The position numbers were made by a program, and so were the translations under genes. A DNA stretch of 64,000 bases from contig NC_008255.1 of the NCBI RefSeq assembly GCF_000014145.1, positions 2,682,001 to 2,746,000 on the forward strand, given 5' to 3'. Under the pieces are notes generated by a model. The model was not told where the DNA came from and did not search any database. It saw only the letters and a program-made list of their open reading frames with translations. Source of the stretch: Cytophaga hutchinsonii ATCC 33406 (lineage in GTDB: Bacteria > Bacteroidota > Bacteroidia > Cytophagales > Cytophagaceae). Positions 34,376 to 43,730 of the stretch are shown here, in pieces. The first letter of the stretch is position 1; every line of letters starts with the position of its first letter.

Positions 34376-36112
34376 ATGAATACAGAAAAGATAATTAAAC
34401 GAATAGCTCTTATTGGCGGCGGCCCGGGCGCCTTATACATTTGCAAGCATTTTATTGATTCGAAACGTACGGATATAGAACTGTACGTTTTTGAAAAAAC
34501 AGATTCACTCGGTGCGGGCATGCCCTATAGTGCTGCAGGAGCAAACACCGAACATATTGCCAATATTTCTGCAAATGAAATTCCGGAACTTATAACTCCA
34601 ATGCAGGAATGGATACATACGGTTCCGTTGAATATACTTCAAACATTCGATATTGATCCGTTGCACTTTAATGAATATAAAGTATTGCCGCGCTTATTGG
34701 TAGGCTACTATTTATCTGCCCAATTTAGGCTCCTGATAGATACCGGAGAAAGTATGGGCATAAAGATACATGTCCGTTTAAATCACAATGTAACAGACAT
34801 TCAGGATAAACCTGAAACAGATACCGTTTGTATTGAAAACGCAGAAATTGGTTCTGAAGAATTTGATGCCTGCATCATTTGCACGGGTCATTTTTGGCCC
34901 AAAACATACGAAGATAACATTCAGGGATACTACGACTCTCCTTACCCCCCATCGAAACTGACATATAAAATGAACCATGCTGTAGCGATACGTGGAACAT
35001 CTCTGACTGCTATTGATGCGATACGGACGCTTTCACGCACGCACGGGCATTTCAAAGAAAGTAACAATGGAATGCTTACTTACACAATCAGTGACGATAA
35101 TCCTTCTTTCCAGATGGTTTTATTTTCAACAAGCGGTATGCTTCCTGCCATACGCATTCATACAGAAGAAGCGCAGCCATCAACGCATGATCTGCTCACT
35201 CCGGAAGTTGTAGAAACCAACAGAGCAGAGAACAACGGCTTCTTATCATTGAATTTTGTTTTTGAATTCGCTTTCAAAAATCCGCTTAAAGAAAAAGATC
35301 CGCAATTCTATGCCTGTATTCAAGATATGAATATGGAGGCTTTTGTAACCTATATGATGAACCAACGGGAACAGAGAGACCCGTTTTTACTTTTTGAGGC
35401 AGAATATAAAGAAGCTGAAACATCTATCCAACGGAAACAACCTATTTACTGGAAAGAAATGCTGGCTGCCTTAAGCTTCACATTGAATTATCCGGCAAAG
35501 TATTTTTCTGCAGAAGACATGAAGCGTCTTCATGATACACTTGGTGAATTAATCTCCATCGTGATTGCATTTGTGCCCCAAGGTTCTGCCAGAGAAATAC
35601 TGGCACTGCATGCAGCTAATGTACTCAACATTATTAAGGTAGATAAAAACAGCCACATTGAGCCTCAGGAAAACGGCGGTATCATTTATCAGTATAAAAC
35701 TGAAAACGATGAACCGGTTGCGTCATTTTACAATACCTTTATAGATGCTATCGGTCAAAAAGATTTACCGCTGGAAAAATTTCCGTTCAAAACACTTCGT
35801 AAGGAAAACACAATCAGTCAGGCATGCTTAGCATTTAAAGATACTAAAGCAGCTGAGCAGGAAATAAAAAAAGGAAATAAGAACGTACACAAAAAAACGG
35901 ACGCCACCTATTTTATGGATGTACCGGGTCTTGCAATCAACGATAGTTTTCAGGTAATAAACGATTCAGGAATTGCAAATGAACGCATTTACATTATGGC
36001 TGTCCCGTTTATTTCAGGTTATAATCCAGATTACTCCGGATTGGATTTCTGTAATAAGGCTTCACACTTGATCAGCGGACACGTGCTTGCTGCAAAAACA
36101 TATAACGAATAA
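34376..36112 (+). CDS. FAD/NAD(P)-binding protein (COG4529, NAD_binding_9-like)
   Basis: 578 residues. The N-terminal dinucleotide-binding fold has KRIALIGGGPGALYICKHFI (GxGxxG/A variant) and LYVFEKTDSLGAGMPYS. AYFIC-like strands such as FDACIICTGHFWP and the segment MNHAVAIRGTSLTAIDAIRTL form a second nucleotide-binding part. The C-terminal region has DAIGQKDLP and MAVPFISGYNPDYSGLDFCN. COG4529 proteins are flavoproteins of unknown substrate, with a length of 450-650 residues as here. It sits directly behind a zinc-peptidase gene. A bidirectional hairpin follows. Confidence 0.82.
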   Translation: MNTEKIIKRIALIGGGPGALYICKHFIDSKRTDIELYVFEKTDSLGAGMPYSAAGANTEHIANISANEIPELITPMQEWIHTVPLNILQTFDIDPLHFNEYKVLPRLLVGYYLSAQFRLLIDTGESMGIKIHVRLNHNVTDIQDKPETDTVCIENAEIGSEEFDACIICTGHFWPKTYEDNIQGYYDSPYPPSKLTYKMNHAVAIRGTSLTAIDAIRTLSRTHGHFKESNNGMLTYTISDDNPSFQMVLFSTSGMLPAIRIHTEEAQPSTHDLLTPEVVETNRAENNGFLSLNFVFEFAFKNPLKEKDPQFYACIQDMNMEAFVTYMMNQREQRDPFLLFEAEYKEAETSIQRKQPIYWKEMLAALSFTLNYPAKYFSAEDMKRLHDTLGELISIVIAFVPQGSAREILALHAANVLNIIKVDKNSHIEPQENGGIIYQYKTENDEPVASFYNTFIDAIGQKDLPLEKFPFKTLRKENTISQACLAFKDTKAAEQEIKKGNKNVHKKTDATYFMDVPGLAINDSFQVINDSGIANERIYIMAVPFISGYNPDYSGLDFCNKASHLISGHVLAAKTYNE

Positions 36113-36162
36113 GATGCCGGATTATATGTTGAACATTTTGTAAGATTTCGTTTTAAATATAT

Positions 36163-36190
36163 GAACAGCAGCATTAACAATGCTGTTCTT
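36163..36190. terminator. bidirectional hairpin between convergent genes
   Basis: Stem GAACAGCA / TGCTGTTC between the ends of the FAD protein gene (36112, plus) and the unknown membrane protein gene (36190, minus). Confidence 0.6.
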
Positions 36191-36987
36191 TATAAGTAAC
36201 GTATCAAATATCTTATCAGGAAAAGTATGGGAAACGTAAGCAGATAAGCTAAACCAAATGCTACGGGAATCATTACAAAACCTACAATAACCAAATAGCC
36301 TGTTTTAGCAGCAATCGTCCAGATACCAAATCCCAGTATTAAAAGCGCCAATAGAGTCATGATGCGTATCTGGAATTTTGCCCATCCATCAAGAATTTCT
36401 TTAAACAACCCATCTTCATGAAATAATACTTTCCGGCGGCCATCCAAAAGAATAATCGTAGTGCCTTTTGCAAGAAAATTTTCCTTGAATGAATAAAACA
36501 GTGTGTTTGGCTGCAAATGCATCAGCGTATAGCGCTGATACGTATCATGAATAGTAACGCTGACAATTTTATTTTTTTCATGTACTTCCTGATTCAACAG
36601 TAAAACCGTTTGTCCATTCTGTATATGTACCTGGCCGCTTTCCAGTTTTGCATTTTTGTCAACAAACGCTTTCTTCTCTACTTTAATTTTTATTCCCGTT
36701 AGATTTGCCGGTTCAATATCCAGCACATCCAAACCTCCCTCTAATACCACACACTGCGAACATTCTGTGGTACATCCTTTATAACTGAAATACGAATAAT
36801 CTCCGTTAGCCTCTATTCTCCGGGCCAGCGGCTGGCCTTTACGTATTACCAAACGTTCATATGCTAAAAGTGTTCCTTTAGGAACGGTACGTATTACACG
36901 TATTAAATTAACCGAATCATATATTTTTATTTCCTGATTGGTATAAAATCTTTTATCTAATGCGTGAGCATTAATTTCCTGCTCCAT
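36190..36987 (-). CDS. uncharacterised protein with two C-terminal transmembrane helices
   Basis: 265 residues. The N-terminal ~195 residues are beta-rich and soluble, with a YKGCTTECSQC Cys cluster. Two hydrophobic segments follow (about 212-232 and 235-260), placing the soluble part on one face of the membrane. No family recognised. A hydrophilic domain tethered by a C-terminal hairpin is the most I can say. It is 32 bases upstream (transcriptionally downstream) of map and on the same strand. Confidence 0.6.
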   Translation of the reverse strand: MEQEINAHALDKRFYTNQEIKIYDSVNLIRVIRTVPKGTLLAYERLVIRKGQPLARRIEANGDYSYFSYKGCTTECSQCVVLEGGLDVLDIEPANLTGIKIKVEKKAFVDKNAKLESGQVHIQNGQTVLLLNQEVHEKNKIVSVTIHDTYQRYTLMHLQPNTLFYSFKENFLAKGTTIILLDGRRKVLFHEDGLFKEILDGWAKFQIRIMTLLALLILGFGIWTIAAKTGYLVIVGFVMIPVAFGLAYLLTFPILFLIRYLIRYL

Positions 36988-37019
36988 TTATATCTGCTTA
37001 TAATCAAAACTGCGTTTCA

Positions 37020-37781
37020 TTACCAAATTTCATTCATTGCTGTTAATACAACCGGCTTACCGTCTGTAACAACAATGGTATGTTCGTGCTGTGCCATAAA
37101 GCCTCCTCTGTTTCCAACCATTGTCCAGCCGTCTTCAAGTGTTTCAGCATAGGTTGATGCTGTTGCAATAAATGTTTCAATGGCAACAACAGAATTTTTA
37201 GTAAAGCGTTTGCGGTTAAAGGGATCTCTGTAATTGGCTATTTCACTAGGTTCTTCATGCAGGCTTCTGCCGACACCATGTCCGGTAAGATTTTTAATTA
37301 CTTTAAAACCGTGTTTCTTTGCTTCGGTTTCCATTAAAAAACCAATATCCGAGATTCGCACACCGCCTGTTATATGATCAATTGCTTTACGCAATACGTG
37401 CCTGGATGCATCAATAAGTTTTTGATGATTGTTTACATCTTTACCTAACACAAAAGATGCACCATTATCTGACCAAAAACCATTCAGCTCTGCAGATACA
37501 TCTATGTTGATCAGATCACCTTCATGAAGTATTTTTTTATCGGATGGTATACCATGACAGAATTCTTTATTGGTACTGATGCATGTAAAACCAGGAAAAC
37601 CGTATGTTTCATACGGAGCAGATTTTGCTCCAAGGTCCATCAGGATCTTCCCTCCAAAATCATCGAGTTGTTTTGTAGTGAGGCCCGGCTGCGCATAATT
37701 ACGCATCTCTTTTAATGTGTAGGCTACGGCTTCGCTTACCTTTTTCATTCCGTCTAATTCGGCTTCTGTTGTTATCGACAT
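37020..37781 (-). CDS. map: methionine aminopeptidase type I
   Basis: 253 residues, the type Ia size without an N-terminal zinc finger. Ligands and motifs: TNKEFCHGIPSDKKIL (substrate His), INIDVSAELNGFWSDNGASF (two metal-binding Asp), LTGHGVGRSLHEEP (metal His), VAIETFIAT (Glu) and AQHEHTIVVTDGKPVVLT (Glu). It removes the initiator Met from new proteins. FWSDNGASF replaces the common HGDTSxxF, so this may be the secondary paralog seen in several Bacteroidota instead of the one encoded in the ribosomal-protein operon. The latter gene is not in this window. Confidence 0.93.
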   Translation of the reverse strand: MSITTEAELDGMKKVSEAVAYTLKEMRNYAQPGLTTKQLDDFGGKILMDLGAKSAPYETYGFPGFTCISTNKEFCHGIPSDKKILHEGDLINIDVSAELNGFWSDNGASFVLGKDVNNHQKLIDASRHVLRKAIDHITGGVRISDIGFLMETEAKKHGFKVIKNLTGHGVGRSLHEEPSEIANYRDPFNRKRFTKNSVVAIETFIATASTYAETLEDGWTMVGNRGGFMAQHEHTIVVTDGKPVVLTAMNEIW

Positions 37782-37977
37782 GGCGGTAATTCTGGTTTAA
37801 GAAGAACTCTTGTATACTGTTTTTACGTGAACACGTAGGTAAATTATTGATTTTTATGCGCATTTCAAATCACCAACTTCTTGAAAGAGCCTGATTAACA
37901 TACATGACTAACTTAATACATAAAGACTATACGATAGATGCTTTGAAGCGATGCTATCGATAATGAACGTTTATTCA

Positions 37978-39069
37978 CTATTCATCTGCATCAATTTTAA
38001 TTGCACAGGATACAGCACCACAATCAATAATCTTAGCAATAACAGGTTCCCGAGGATTTGTCAGATTTAAAACAACAAGCGGATATTTTCCGGCATATGT
38101 CCATGCAAAACAAACCGCGTACTTTCCGAAGGCAGTAATGCGTGTTACATTCAGCGTTTCATCCACTTCATCCAAACAAAACCCATGGTAGACGGTGCGC
38201 ATACCGGCGTCGGTTACTATGATCCGATACCGGTCCATCGCCAATACACATTGCTCTGTAGCTTCTTTTACACGATGTAAAACAGCAGATTTTTCCTTAT
38301 ACATTAATGGAAAAACTATTTTAGGATCTACCGCTACAATTGGTTTGCCGCCTATAAAAGTAATTACAACCGGTTCTACGGATTCAAGCACACACAGTAT
38401 ATGTCCGCCGATTTTCAAGATTCTTCCGGGTGCTGTATTTAATGAAACAAAAGCAGTCTGATGTGGAAATTCAGGTTCAACAATTCCTCTTTCTTCAATG
38501 TTACTTTCTAACGTAAACCAACGGATGCGGTCTTCTTCCTGCATTAAAAACAGTGTATTGTCTATGATGGTAATATTGGAATACCATGGTCTCCTGGTTG
38601 ACGGCTCTATTTGAACAGGAACACATTCAATTTCTGTTAAGTCCAACGACAATACATAAAAGCCGTATGAATAAATGTTGCAGGCATAAATCCGATCTTC
38701 TTTAATTGCAAATCCACCAACCTTATCAAACATACTGCGTACAACTAATGCATCTTCCTCAATATCGATTTTATATAATGTAACACCGGTCTTTCTGCCC
38801 GCTAATAAATTATTTGCCAGCACTTCCTCCGATTCCTCATTGTCTGCAGTAATCGGAATTAAAAACGGTTTGGCAGAAACATACACACTTGCCTTATGTA
38901 TCCGGATCTGTACTGCCTGCGCATTCAGTTTAACGGAAAGCATTTTATTTGTATGTAGATAAGCCACCGTAATTACACCATTATCCTGGACTACAACTAC
39001 TTTTGCATCATCCAGTGCCTCAACAGCCGGCTTACTTTCAGTCAATGTTTTTATTAATTCCACAACCAT
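37978..39069 (-). CDS. uncharacterised beta-propeller-like protein
   Basis: 363 residues with no signal peptide. The sequence is made of repeated beta strands of the type AKVVVVQDNGVITVAYL, GFAIKEDRIYACNIYSYGFYVLSLDL, NITIIDNTLFLMQEEDRIRWFTLE and RIILKIGGHILCVLE. This suggests a WD-like/propeller fold. Function unknown. It is the gene nearest the start of the divergent plus-strand cluster (39403 onwards), and the propeller-like 41234-42907 protein has a similar texture. A link is possible but unproved. Confidence 0.55.
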   Translation of the reverse strand: MVVELIKTLTESKPAVEALDDAKVVVVQDNGVITVAYLHTNKMLSVKLNAQAVQIRIHKASVYVSAKPFLIPITADNEESEEVLANNLLAGRKTGVTLYKIDIEEDALVVRSMFDKVGGFAIKEDRIYACNIYSYGFYVLSLDLTEIECVPVQIEPSTRRPWYSNITIIDNTLFLMQEEDRIRWFTLESNIEERGIVEPEFPHQTAFVSLNTAPGRILKIGGHILCVLESVEPVVITFIGGKPIVAVDPKIVFPLMYKEKSAVLHRVKEATEQCVLAMDRYRIIVTDAGMRTVYHGFCLDEVDETLNVTRITAFGKYAVCFAWTYAGKYPLVVLNLTNPREPVIAKIIDCGAVSCAIKIDADE

Positions 39070-39402
39070 TAAAGTCAGTTACTATTTATGTATAAACGGT
39101 AAACATAAATAAAAACGGAAGTACATGCTTTCAAAACAATTCAATGTGGCCGAATACTTTCCCACATAACAACATTTAATCATCCTAAATTTTTCTAACC
39201 GTTTACATTTTAAAAGCTACCGTTCACTAAATACTTTTAGAACATAAAAGAGTATTTATTACCTTAATACCGAATAGCTGTAATCAAAACAACTGGGTAC
39301 GTGCCTGCGCTTTTTTCAGGAGAAACCAACTGTGTTGATATACATTCTAACCGTTTACGAATCAACTTAATATTTTACAATCAACTTTTAAAAAAAATAA
39401 TC
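39070..39402. promoter_or_regulatory. 333-bp divergent intergenic region with a 14-bp direct repeat
   Basis: No ORF convincingly starts here; the frame open from 39301 lacks conservation and the gene at 39403 has a clear ATG. The perfect direct repeat TTCTAACCGTTTAC occurs at 39193-39206 and 39345-39358. It may be the binding site of a regulator of the plus-strand cluster. Confidence 0.35.
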
Positions 39403-39795
39403 ATGGGACTAGCAGAAAAAAGATTAGCCGAAGAAATTAAAACAGACAAACTTCCTGCATTTGAATCAAAGCTGAATGAAAAAGCAGGTTATCCGATCAA
39501 AGTTAATATCGACTGGGCAACATTCACAGCTTTTGATCAATATCCGCTTTCAAGACTGGATATTGTATTTGATGACATTGAAGGTTTTGTAAAAAAAATC
39601 TGCCAGGATGATATGGGTAAAGAAGCATTAAAAGATAAAATGGCTACCATTCACCTGACCAATACAGATCAACGGGATGATGTAAAAATGGAATTGAAAG
39701 ACAATATACTTTCATTAAATTTTCAGTTGGCGGGTGATACGTTCAGCTCTTTTACAGATTCACAAATTGCTGCTTATGTTGAAAAGCAACTATAA
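39403..39795 (+). CDS. small acidic protein of unknown function, first gene of the plus-strand cluster
   Basis: 130 residues from the ATG at 39403, preceded by an AT-rich stretch. Alternating strands and helices, acidic overall: PIKVNIDWATFTAF, LDIVFDDIEGFVKKI, VKMELKDNILSLNFQLAG, ending in a helix DSQIAAYVEKQL. No recognisable family or signal peptide. It overlaps the next gene by 20 bases, so the two are translationally coupled and probably interact. Confidence 0.6.
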   Translation: MGLAEKRLAEEIKTDKLPAFESKLNEKAGYPIKVNIDWATFTAFDQYPLSRLDIVFDDIEGFVKKICQDDMGKEALKDKMATIHLTNTDQRDDVKMELKDNILSLNFQLAGDTFSSFTDSQIAAYVEKQL

Positions 39796-40462
39796 TTCAG
39801 TGATTCACTCCTTTCAGAAAGATCTATTAAAAAATATTTCTACGTGGCTTGAACTCCTCGAAGAAGTAGCCAAAAACACAACAGACACTTCCGGCTTACC
39901 AAAGCTTGAAGTGTCTTTGCGTTCCGGGAAAACGTTTTGCGGAAGTGTACTTGGTTTGAAAAGATCTGTGGACGAAAATTTACTGATGCTTTCTGAAGAA
40001 GCTGAGCCGCAAGCAAGACAGAAGCTTCATCTGATTCAGTGCGAAGAGATATCTGCACTCTCCTTTATTGATCCGAATGTGTTTCTCGCTATCGCATCAA
40101 ACCAACAGCCTGTTGTTTCGGAACTGGAAGTAAAACGCAAAATCAAAACCATAGAAGATGAGATCGAACAGATTGTTTCTGCACGGATACCTGTTTCTTT
40201 TGATACTGTTACAGAAGCTTACAGAAGCCGGGCATTGCAGTTAACCGAAACATTGCCCTCCATCTTTTCGACGCTTATGAGCGATGGTACGGGAAAAGAA
40301 CTGATACCGGAAAGCATCTCCAGTATTGGTATACAGGTGGGTAAAACAGCAGAGACACATTTGAATAACAAACATCTTCTATGCGTTTTTGCAAAAGACT
40401 CAGAAGTATTTTTATCCAAACAAAAAGAAGCGCTTTTTCATTCGATACAGAAAGCGCTCTGA
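39776..40462 (+). CDS. unknown protein with an LSm/SH3-like N-terminal part
   Basis: About 228 residues from the ATG at 39776 inside the end of the previous gene. Residues 35-105 contain PKLEVSLRSGKTFCGSVLGLKRS ... NLLMLSEE ... LHLIQCEEISALSFIDP. This pattern (strand-GxxxxG-strand-strand) resembles LSm/SH3-like barrels, although I am not sure of it. The rest is helical with a charged segment RKIKTIEDEIEQIV. Function unknown. It ends 19 bases before the next start. Confidence 0.55.
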   Translation: MLKSNYNSVIHSFQKDLLKNISTWLELLEEVAKNTTDTSGLPKLEVSLRSGKTFCGSVLGLKRSVDENLLMLSEEAEPQARQKLHLIQCEEISALSFIDPNVFLAIASNQQPVVSELEVKRKIKTIEDEIEQIVSARIPVSFDTVTEAYRSRALQLTETLPSIFSTLMSDGTGKELIPESISSIGIQVGKTAETHLNNKHLLCVFAKDSEVFLSKQKEALFHSIQKAL

Positions 40463-40481
40463 GTGTTTTAACATAACATAC

Positions 40482-41177
40482 ATGAATCCTTCAAACAGGT
40501 TACTCAGAATAGAAGCCCGTACGAAACGTATCTGGGAAGAATTACAGGCAACAGATCCGGAAATTATAGCGGATTTATTGATGTCGCCATCTGATGTACA
40601 GGAAACGCTTACCGGCATTGACAGCGAATCAATTATAGTACAGCTTACCAAAGAGCTGCAGCAGGCAATTTATATCGTAAACAAAGAGCCCCTGCATTAT
40701 GAAGCGATCTGTTACGAATGGTACCACGACTCATATGACCTTCAAAACCCTGCTATTGGCAAGGCACATGAAAAATGTGCATACAATTTTTTATCCCACA
40801 TGGATGCAGGCCCGGATAATAACTGGACAGTTGTAAATGAAAAAAAACCAGCCTTAGGCGGACATGCTCTCGACTTAAACAGGTTATCTGTATACCTTGT
40901 TACGGAGGCATGGTATGAACTGATCGGCAAATCAGAACAAAAAAAAGAATTTCTTTATAATGACTTGTATGATAATATGCCCATGGCATTGTTTGATGAG
41001 TTGTTCAAATTGAAATTATTTACGCTGCTGGAAACTGCTTATGCAAATGTAACCGGCAACAAGCCCGGGTATTTTTCAGTTGCACTGTATGGTTACTGGC
41101 ATACCGTACTTACAGATTACAGAATAGAATCAGCCGGAACTAACACAGCAAATGTTGACCGAAACGAATCTATTTGA
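40482..41177 (+). CDS. unknown helical protein of the plus-strand cluster
   Basis: 231 residues from the ATG at 40482 (MNPSNRLLRIEARTKRIW); the frame is open upstream into the previous gene but without a sensible start. Trp/Tyr-rich motifs stand out: YEAICYEWYHDSYDLQNPAIG, GGHALDLNRLSVYLVTEAWYELIG and GYFSVALYGYWHTVL. Cytoplasmic and helical; no family recognised. Tight spacing on both sides indicates an operon. Confidence 0.55.
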   Translation: MNPSNRLLRIEARTKRIWEELQATDPEIIADLLMSPSDVQETLTGIDSESIIVQLTKELQQAIYIVNKEPLHYEAICYEWYHDSYDLQNPAIGKAHEKCAYNFLSHMDAGPDNNWTVVNEKKPALGGHALDLNRLSVYLVTEAWYELIGKSEQKKEFLYNDLYDNMPMALFDELFKLKLFTLLETAYANVTGNKPGYFSVALYGYWHTVLTDYRIESAGTNTANVDRNESI

Positions 41178-41233
41178 GTCAGTAACCTTTTAAGAAAGAA
41201 TTCTCTTCGAAATATTAAAATAGAAATACTCCG

Positions 41234-42907
41234 ATGTCTGAAACATATAAATTATTGATCGAACAGAAAGGTATAAATCATGTAAACATATTCAAATCTG
41301 CAGGAGACGCATATGTCAACGACTGGAACATTCCATTAAAAGGCGATGACGAGCCGATTGTCTTTTCCGAATTTTATACAGAAAACCAATTTATTGTAAT
41401 GAATTGGGACGGATGGATACGTATCTACGATGCGGATAAAAAAGAATTACTGCTGGATCATAAACTAAACGCAGAGGTAGATGCAAAGGCTGTGCTTTCT
41501 ATAGATCGGTCCATTTTATACGTTGCCTTTTCTGCAGATTCCGGTCAAAAACTTTTACAGCTTTCGCTGGATTCTTTTCAACTAAAAACGACTGCACTAC
41601 CTGATATCTTTTCCAGATCGTTACAGATCAGAAAAGACGGATGCCTGCTGTTTTATAAACACGACTGGAGCTATATAAACGATCAGAAAGTATACAAACA
41701 TTTTTATTCTGTACTGAACATGGAAACTAAAACGATGAATCAGTATGAACTTCCCTATGCACCACAATTTTCCTTTGATGAATTCACACCGGTTCTTGAT
41801 ACAGTTAAAAACATAGGTATTCTACCAGCTTATGATGATGTAACATATAAAGGAACTGCCTCAGGAGAAATACGTTTTGAATTCAGAATTTTTTTATTTA
41901 ACCTTACTAATTTCGAGCCCCTGCACGTATTACCGGTACGTGATTTTCCGGCTTATCAGCTTGCCTGCAGCGCGTATGAATGCGAAGAAATGGCAGAGCT
42001 TTTCCTATCATCTATTCGCAATAAAGCATATATAAATGCCTTAAGAACATATTACGAAAACCTGACAAGCATATACGTAACACCTGATGCTATATGGCTT
42101 TGCTGGCGCGGAGGTATTCTACGGAAAATAAATTCAGAATTTATTTTGTCTCCCCTGCTGGTTACTGCAAACCGGGCAGAAAATTCAGAAGAAGGCATGT
42201 TTAATCATACATATTTTCATGCGCATGTATATCATGTTAACAGGTCTTCCATTATTCTGGCAGAAGATATAAACTTTTACAAAACCTCGATGCCCGATAT
42301 TGCTTATTCAGATATTGAAAAGCCGATTCCTTTAACCTTTGAGAAAACAAGCCTGGAAGAAATATTCAACCTGAAGTACTCAGCAGAACAAAAGTCTGAG
42401 ATCGAAAACCAGGACTATATACTGATTGAAGTAATAGATCTCTCAACAAAACAAGGTATAGAAGAAGCATTACTTCAAATGAACGTGCTCGTTTCGGACT
42501 TAAAAGCATTAGGTGTTGGTTCCCTATTATTGTTCCTGTTAAAAGATTCTAACGGAAAAACGGTAAACGAACCCGCATTCTTCGCAGAAGCAGTACATCA
42601 TAATCCAGAGCTTGTAGAGGCTATTATTAAACATTTCATTGCTTACCCAAAAGCAAAATATCTTTACCGGAATGCGGAAGAAACAGCCTTATGCCATGCG
42701 GTACACGAATTGGCGAAAAAAGGCGATCTTTATCTGACAACCATACTGCAATATCTTGACACTATCGACATGGATCATGATGTCTTTAATAAAGAATATG
42801 TATTTCCGGTTCTGGAAGAATTGTACACAAATACTGTATTGATTAAAAAGATGAAAGTGGTATCGAAAGACCTGACGGAATGGTATAAGTATTATTGTGA
42901 AGCATAA
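41234..42907 (+). CDS. unknown protein with beta-propeller-like N-terminal half
   Basis: 557 residues, no signal peptide. Residues 1-370 are beta-rich with repeats like FIVMNWDGWIRIYDADKKELLLDH, ILYVAFSADSGQKLLQLSLDSF and AIWLCWRGGILRKIN, suggesting a propeller. Residues about 385-557 form a separate helical part with EIFNLKYSAEQKSE and YILIEVIDLSTKQGIEEALLQMN. No family assignment. It is gene 4 of the plus-strand run, with a 56-base gap before it. Confidence 0.6.
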   Translation: MSETYKLLIEQKGINHVNIFKSAGDAYVNDWNIPLKGDDEPIVFSEFYTENQFIVMNWDGWIRIYDADKKELLLDHKLNAEVDAKAVLSIDRSILYVAFSADSGQKLLQLSLDSFQLKTTALPDIFSRSLQIRKDGCLLFYKHDWSYINDQKVYKHFYSVLNMETKTMNQYELPYAPQFSFDEFTPVLDTVKNIGILPAYDDVTYKGTASGEIRFEFRIFLFNLTNFEPLHVLPVRDFPAYQLACSAYECEEMAELFLSSIRNKAYINALRTYYENLTSIYVTPDAIWLCWRGGILRKINSEFILSPLLVTANRAENSEEGMFNHTYFHAHVYHVNRSSIILAEDINFYKTSMPDIAYSDIEKPIPLTFEKTSLEEIFNLKYSAEQKSEIENQDYILIEVIDLSTKQGIEEALLQMNVLVSDLKALGVGSLLLFLLKDSNGKTVNEPAFFAEAVHHNPELVEAIIKHFIAYPKAKYLYRNAEETALCHAVHELAKKGDLYLTTILQYLDTIDMDHDVFNKEYVFPVLEELYTNTVLIKKMKVVSKDLTEWYKYYCEA

Positions 42908-42937
42908 ATAATCAAACGTACATTAATATATTTCTAC

Positions 42938-43705
42938 ATGAAACAACCGGATAAAGAAATAACAGGAGTACTACTATTATTTCTGCTTGCTATGGCAGGC
43001 TTGCAGTGGTTATTGCTATGGCTGATACATTGGTCTGTTGCACTGATCGCATCTGAATTAATATCCTTTGTACTGATATCTTACGTTGTAGCATTATCGC
43101 ACGCATCACCAAATGGCGGAAGCAACGGGCCTGGCGCATCTGTTTTTGCAGCACCCTTACTCTTCGCCGGCAGTGTATTGCTTTGCAGCTTATGGGCATT
43201 ATGCTTCTTAATGAAAAAAGAATTTCCAAATAGCGTTGCTATTGTTCCGCTTTGTGTAATTGCTGCATTTGTCATTGGACGATTTACATACAACCATATC
43301 CGTACTATAATCTTCTGGGGGAAAAATTATAGCATCTGTAATTTTCAATTTGAAAACCAAAGAGATAATATGACACTTATCCATGGCATTTCTTTTAAAA
43401 ATCAAACAACGGGTCTCAGTACAGACATAGATCCGTCTTCAAATCCATATCCCAACAGATATATTCCAAGAAGAACCGATCAGGTAACATTTAGATACAT
43501 GTCATCTAAAACAAACCGTATGGTTTGGCAGGACTTTCCATTCGATTATGCTTTGTGTAATGAAAAAGAAAGCTTTGCATTTGACGTCTGTTTTTGGGTA
43601 ACTAAAAAAAATATTTACCCAATCAAGTTTATTCTTCTTCCTGATAATAAAATAGACTTGTATATTAACAACCGATTGACAAAAAAATATCTACTGAACA
43701 ATTAA
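42938..43705 (+). CDS. membrane protein with DUF2931-like cytoplasmic/periplasmic domain
   Basis: 255 residues. Four hydrophobic segments (about 8-30, 34-52, 68-92, 98-118) are followed by a soluble domain. The loop between helices 2 and 3 reads SHASPNGGSNGPGA. The soluble part has TDQVTFRYMSSKTNRMVWQDFPFDYAL and FILLPDNKIDLYINNRLTKKY. Both features are matched by the larger protein encoded at 51276-53189 (NASPNGSRNATHTG loop, then TDRLQISWYSVIEDAYYKDEINFPFEKL and ILKGGKIQLFN), so the two are homologous. The domain resembles DUF2931. Role unknown. Confidence 0.6.
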   Translation: MKQPDKEITGVLLLFLLAMAGLQWLLLWLIHWSVALIASELISFVLISYVVALSHASPNGGSNGPGASVFAAPLLFAGSVLLCSLWALCFLMKKEFPNSVAIVPLCVIAAFVIGRFTYNHIRTIIFWGKNYSICNFQFENQRDNMTLIHGISFKNQTTGLSTDIDPSSNPYPNRYIPRRTDQVTFRYMSSKTNRMVWQDFPFDYALCNEKESFAFDVCFWVTKKNIYPIKFILLPDNKIDLYINNRLTKKYLLNN

Positions 43706-43730
43706 TATAGTAAAAGCAGATAAACTGCAC

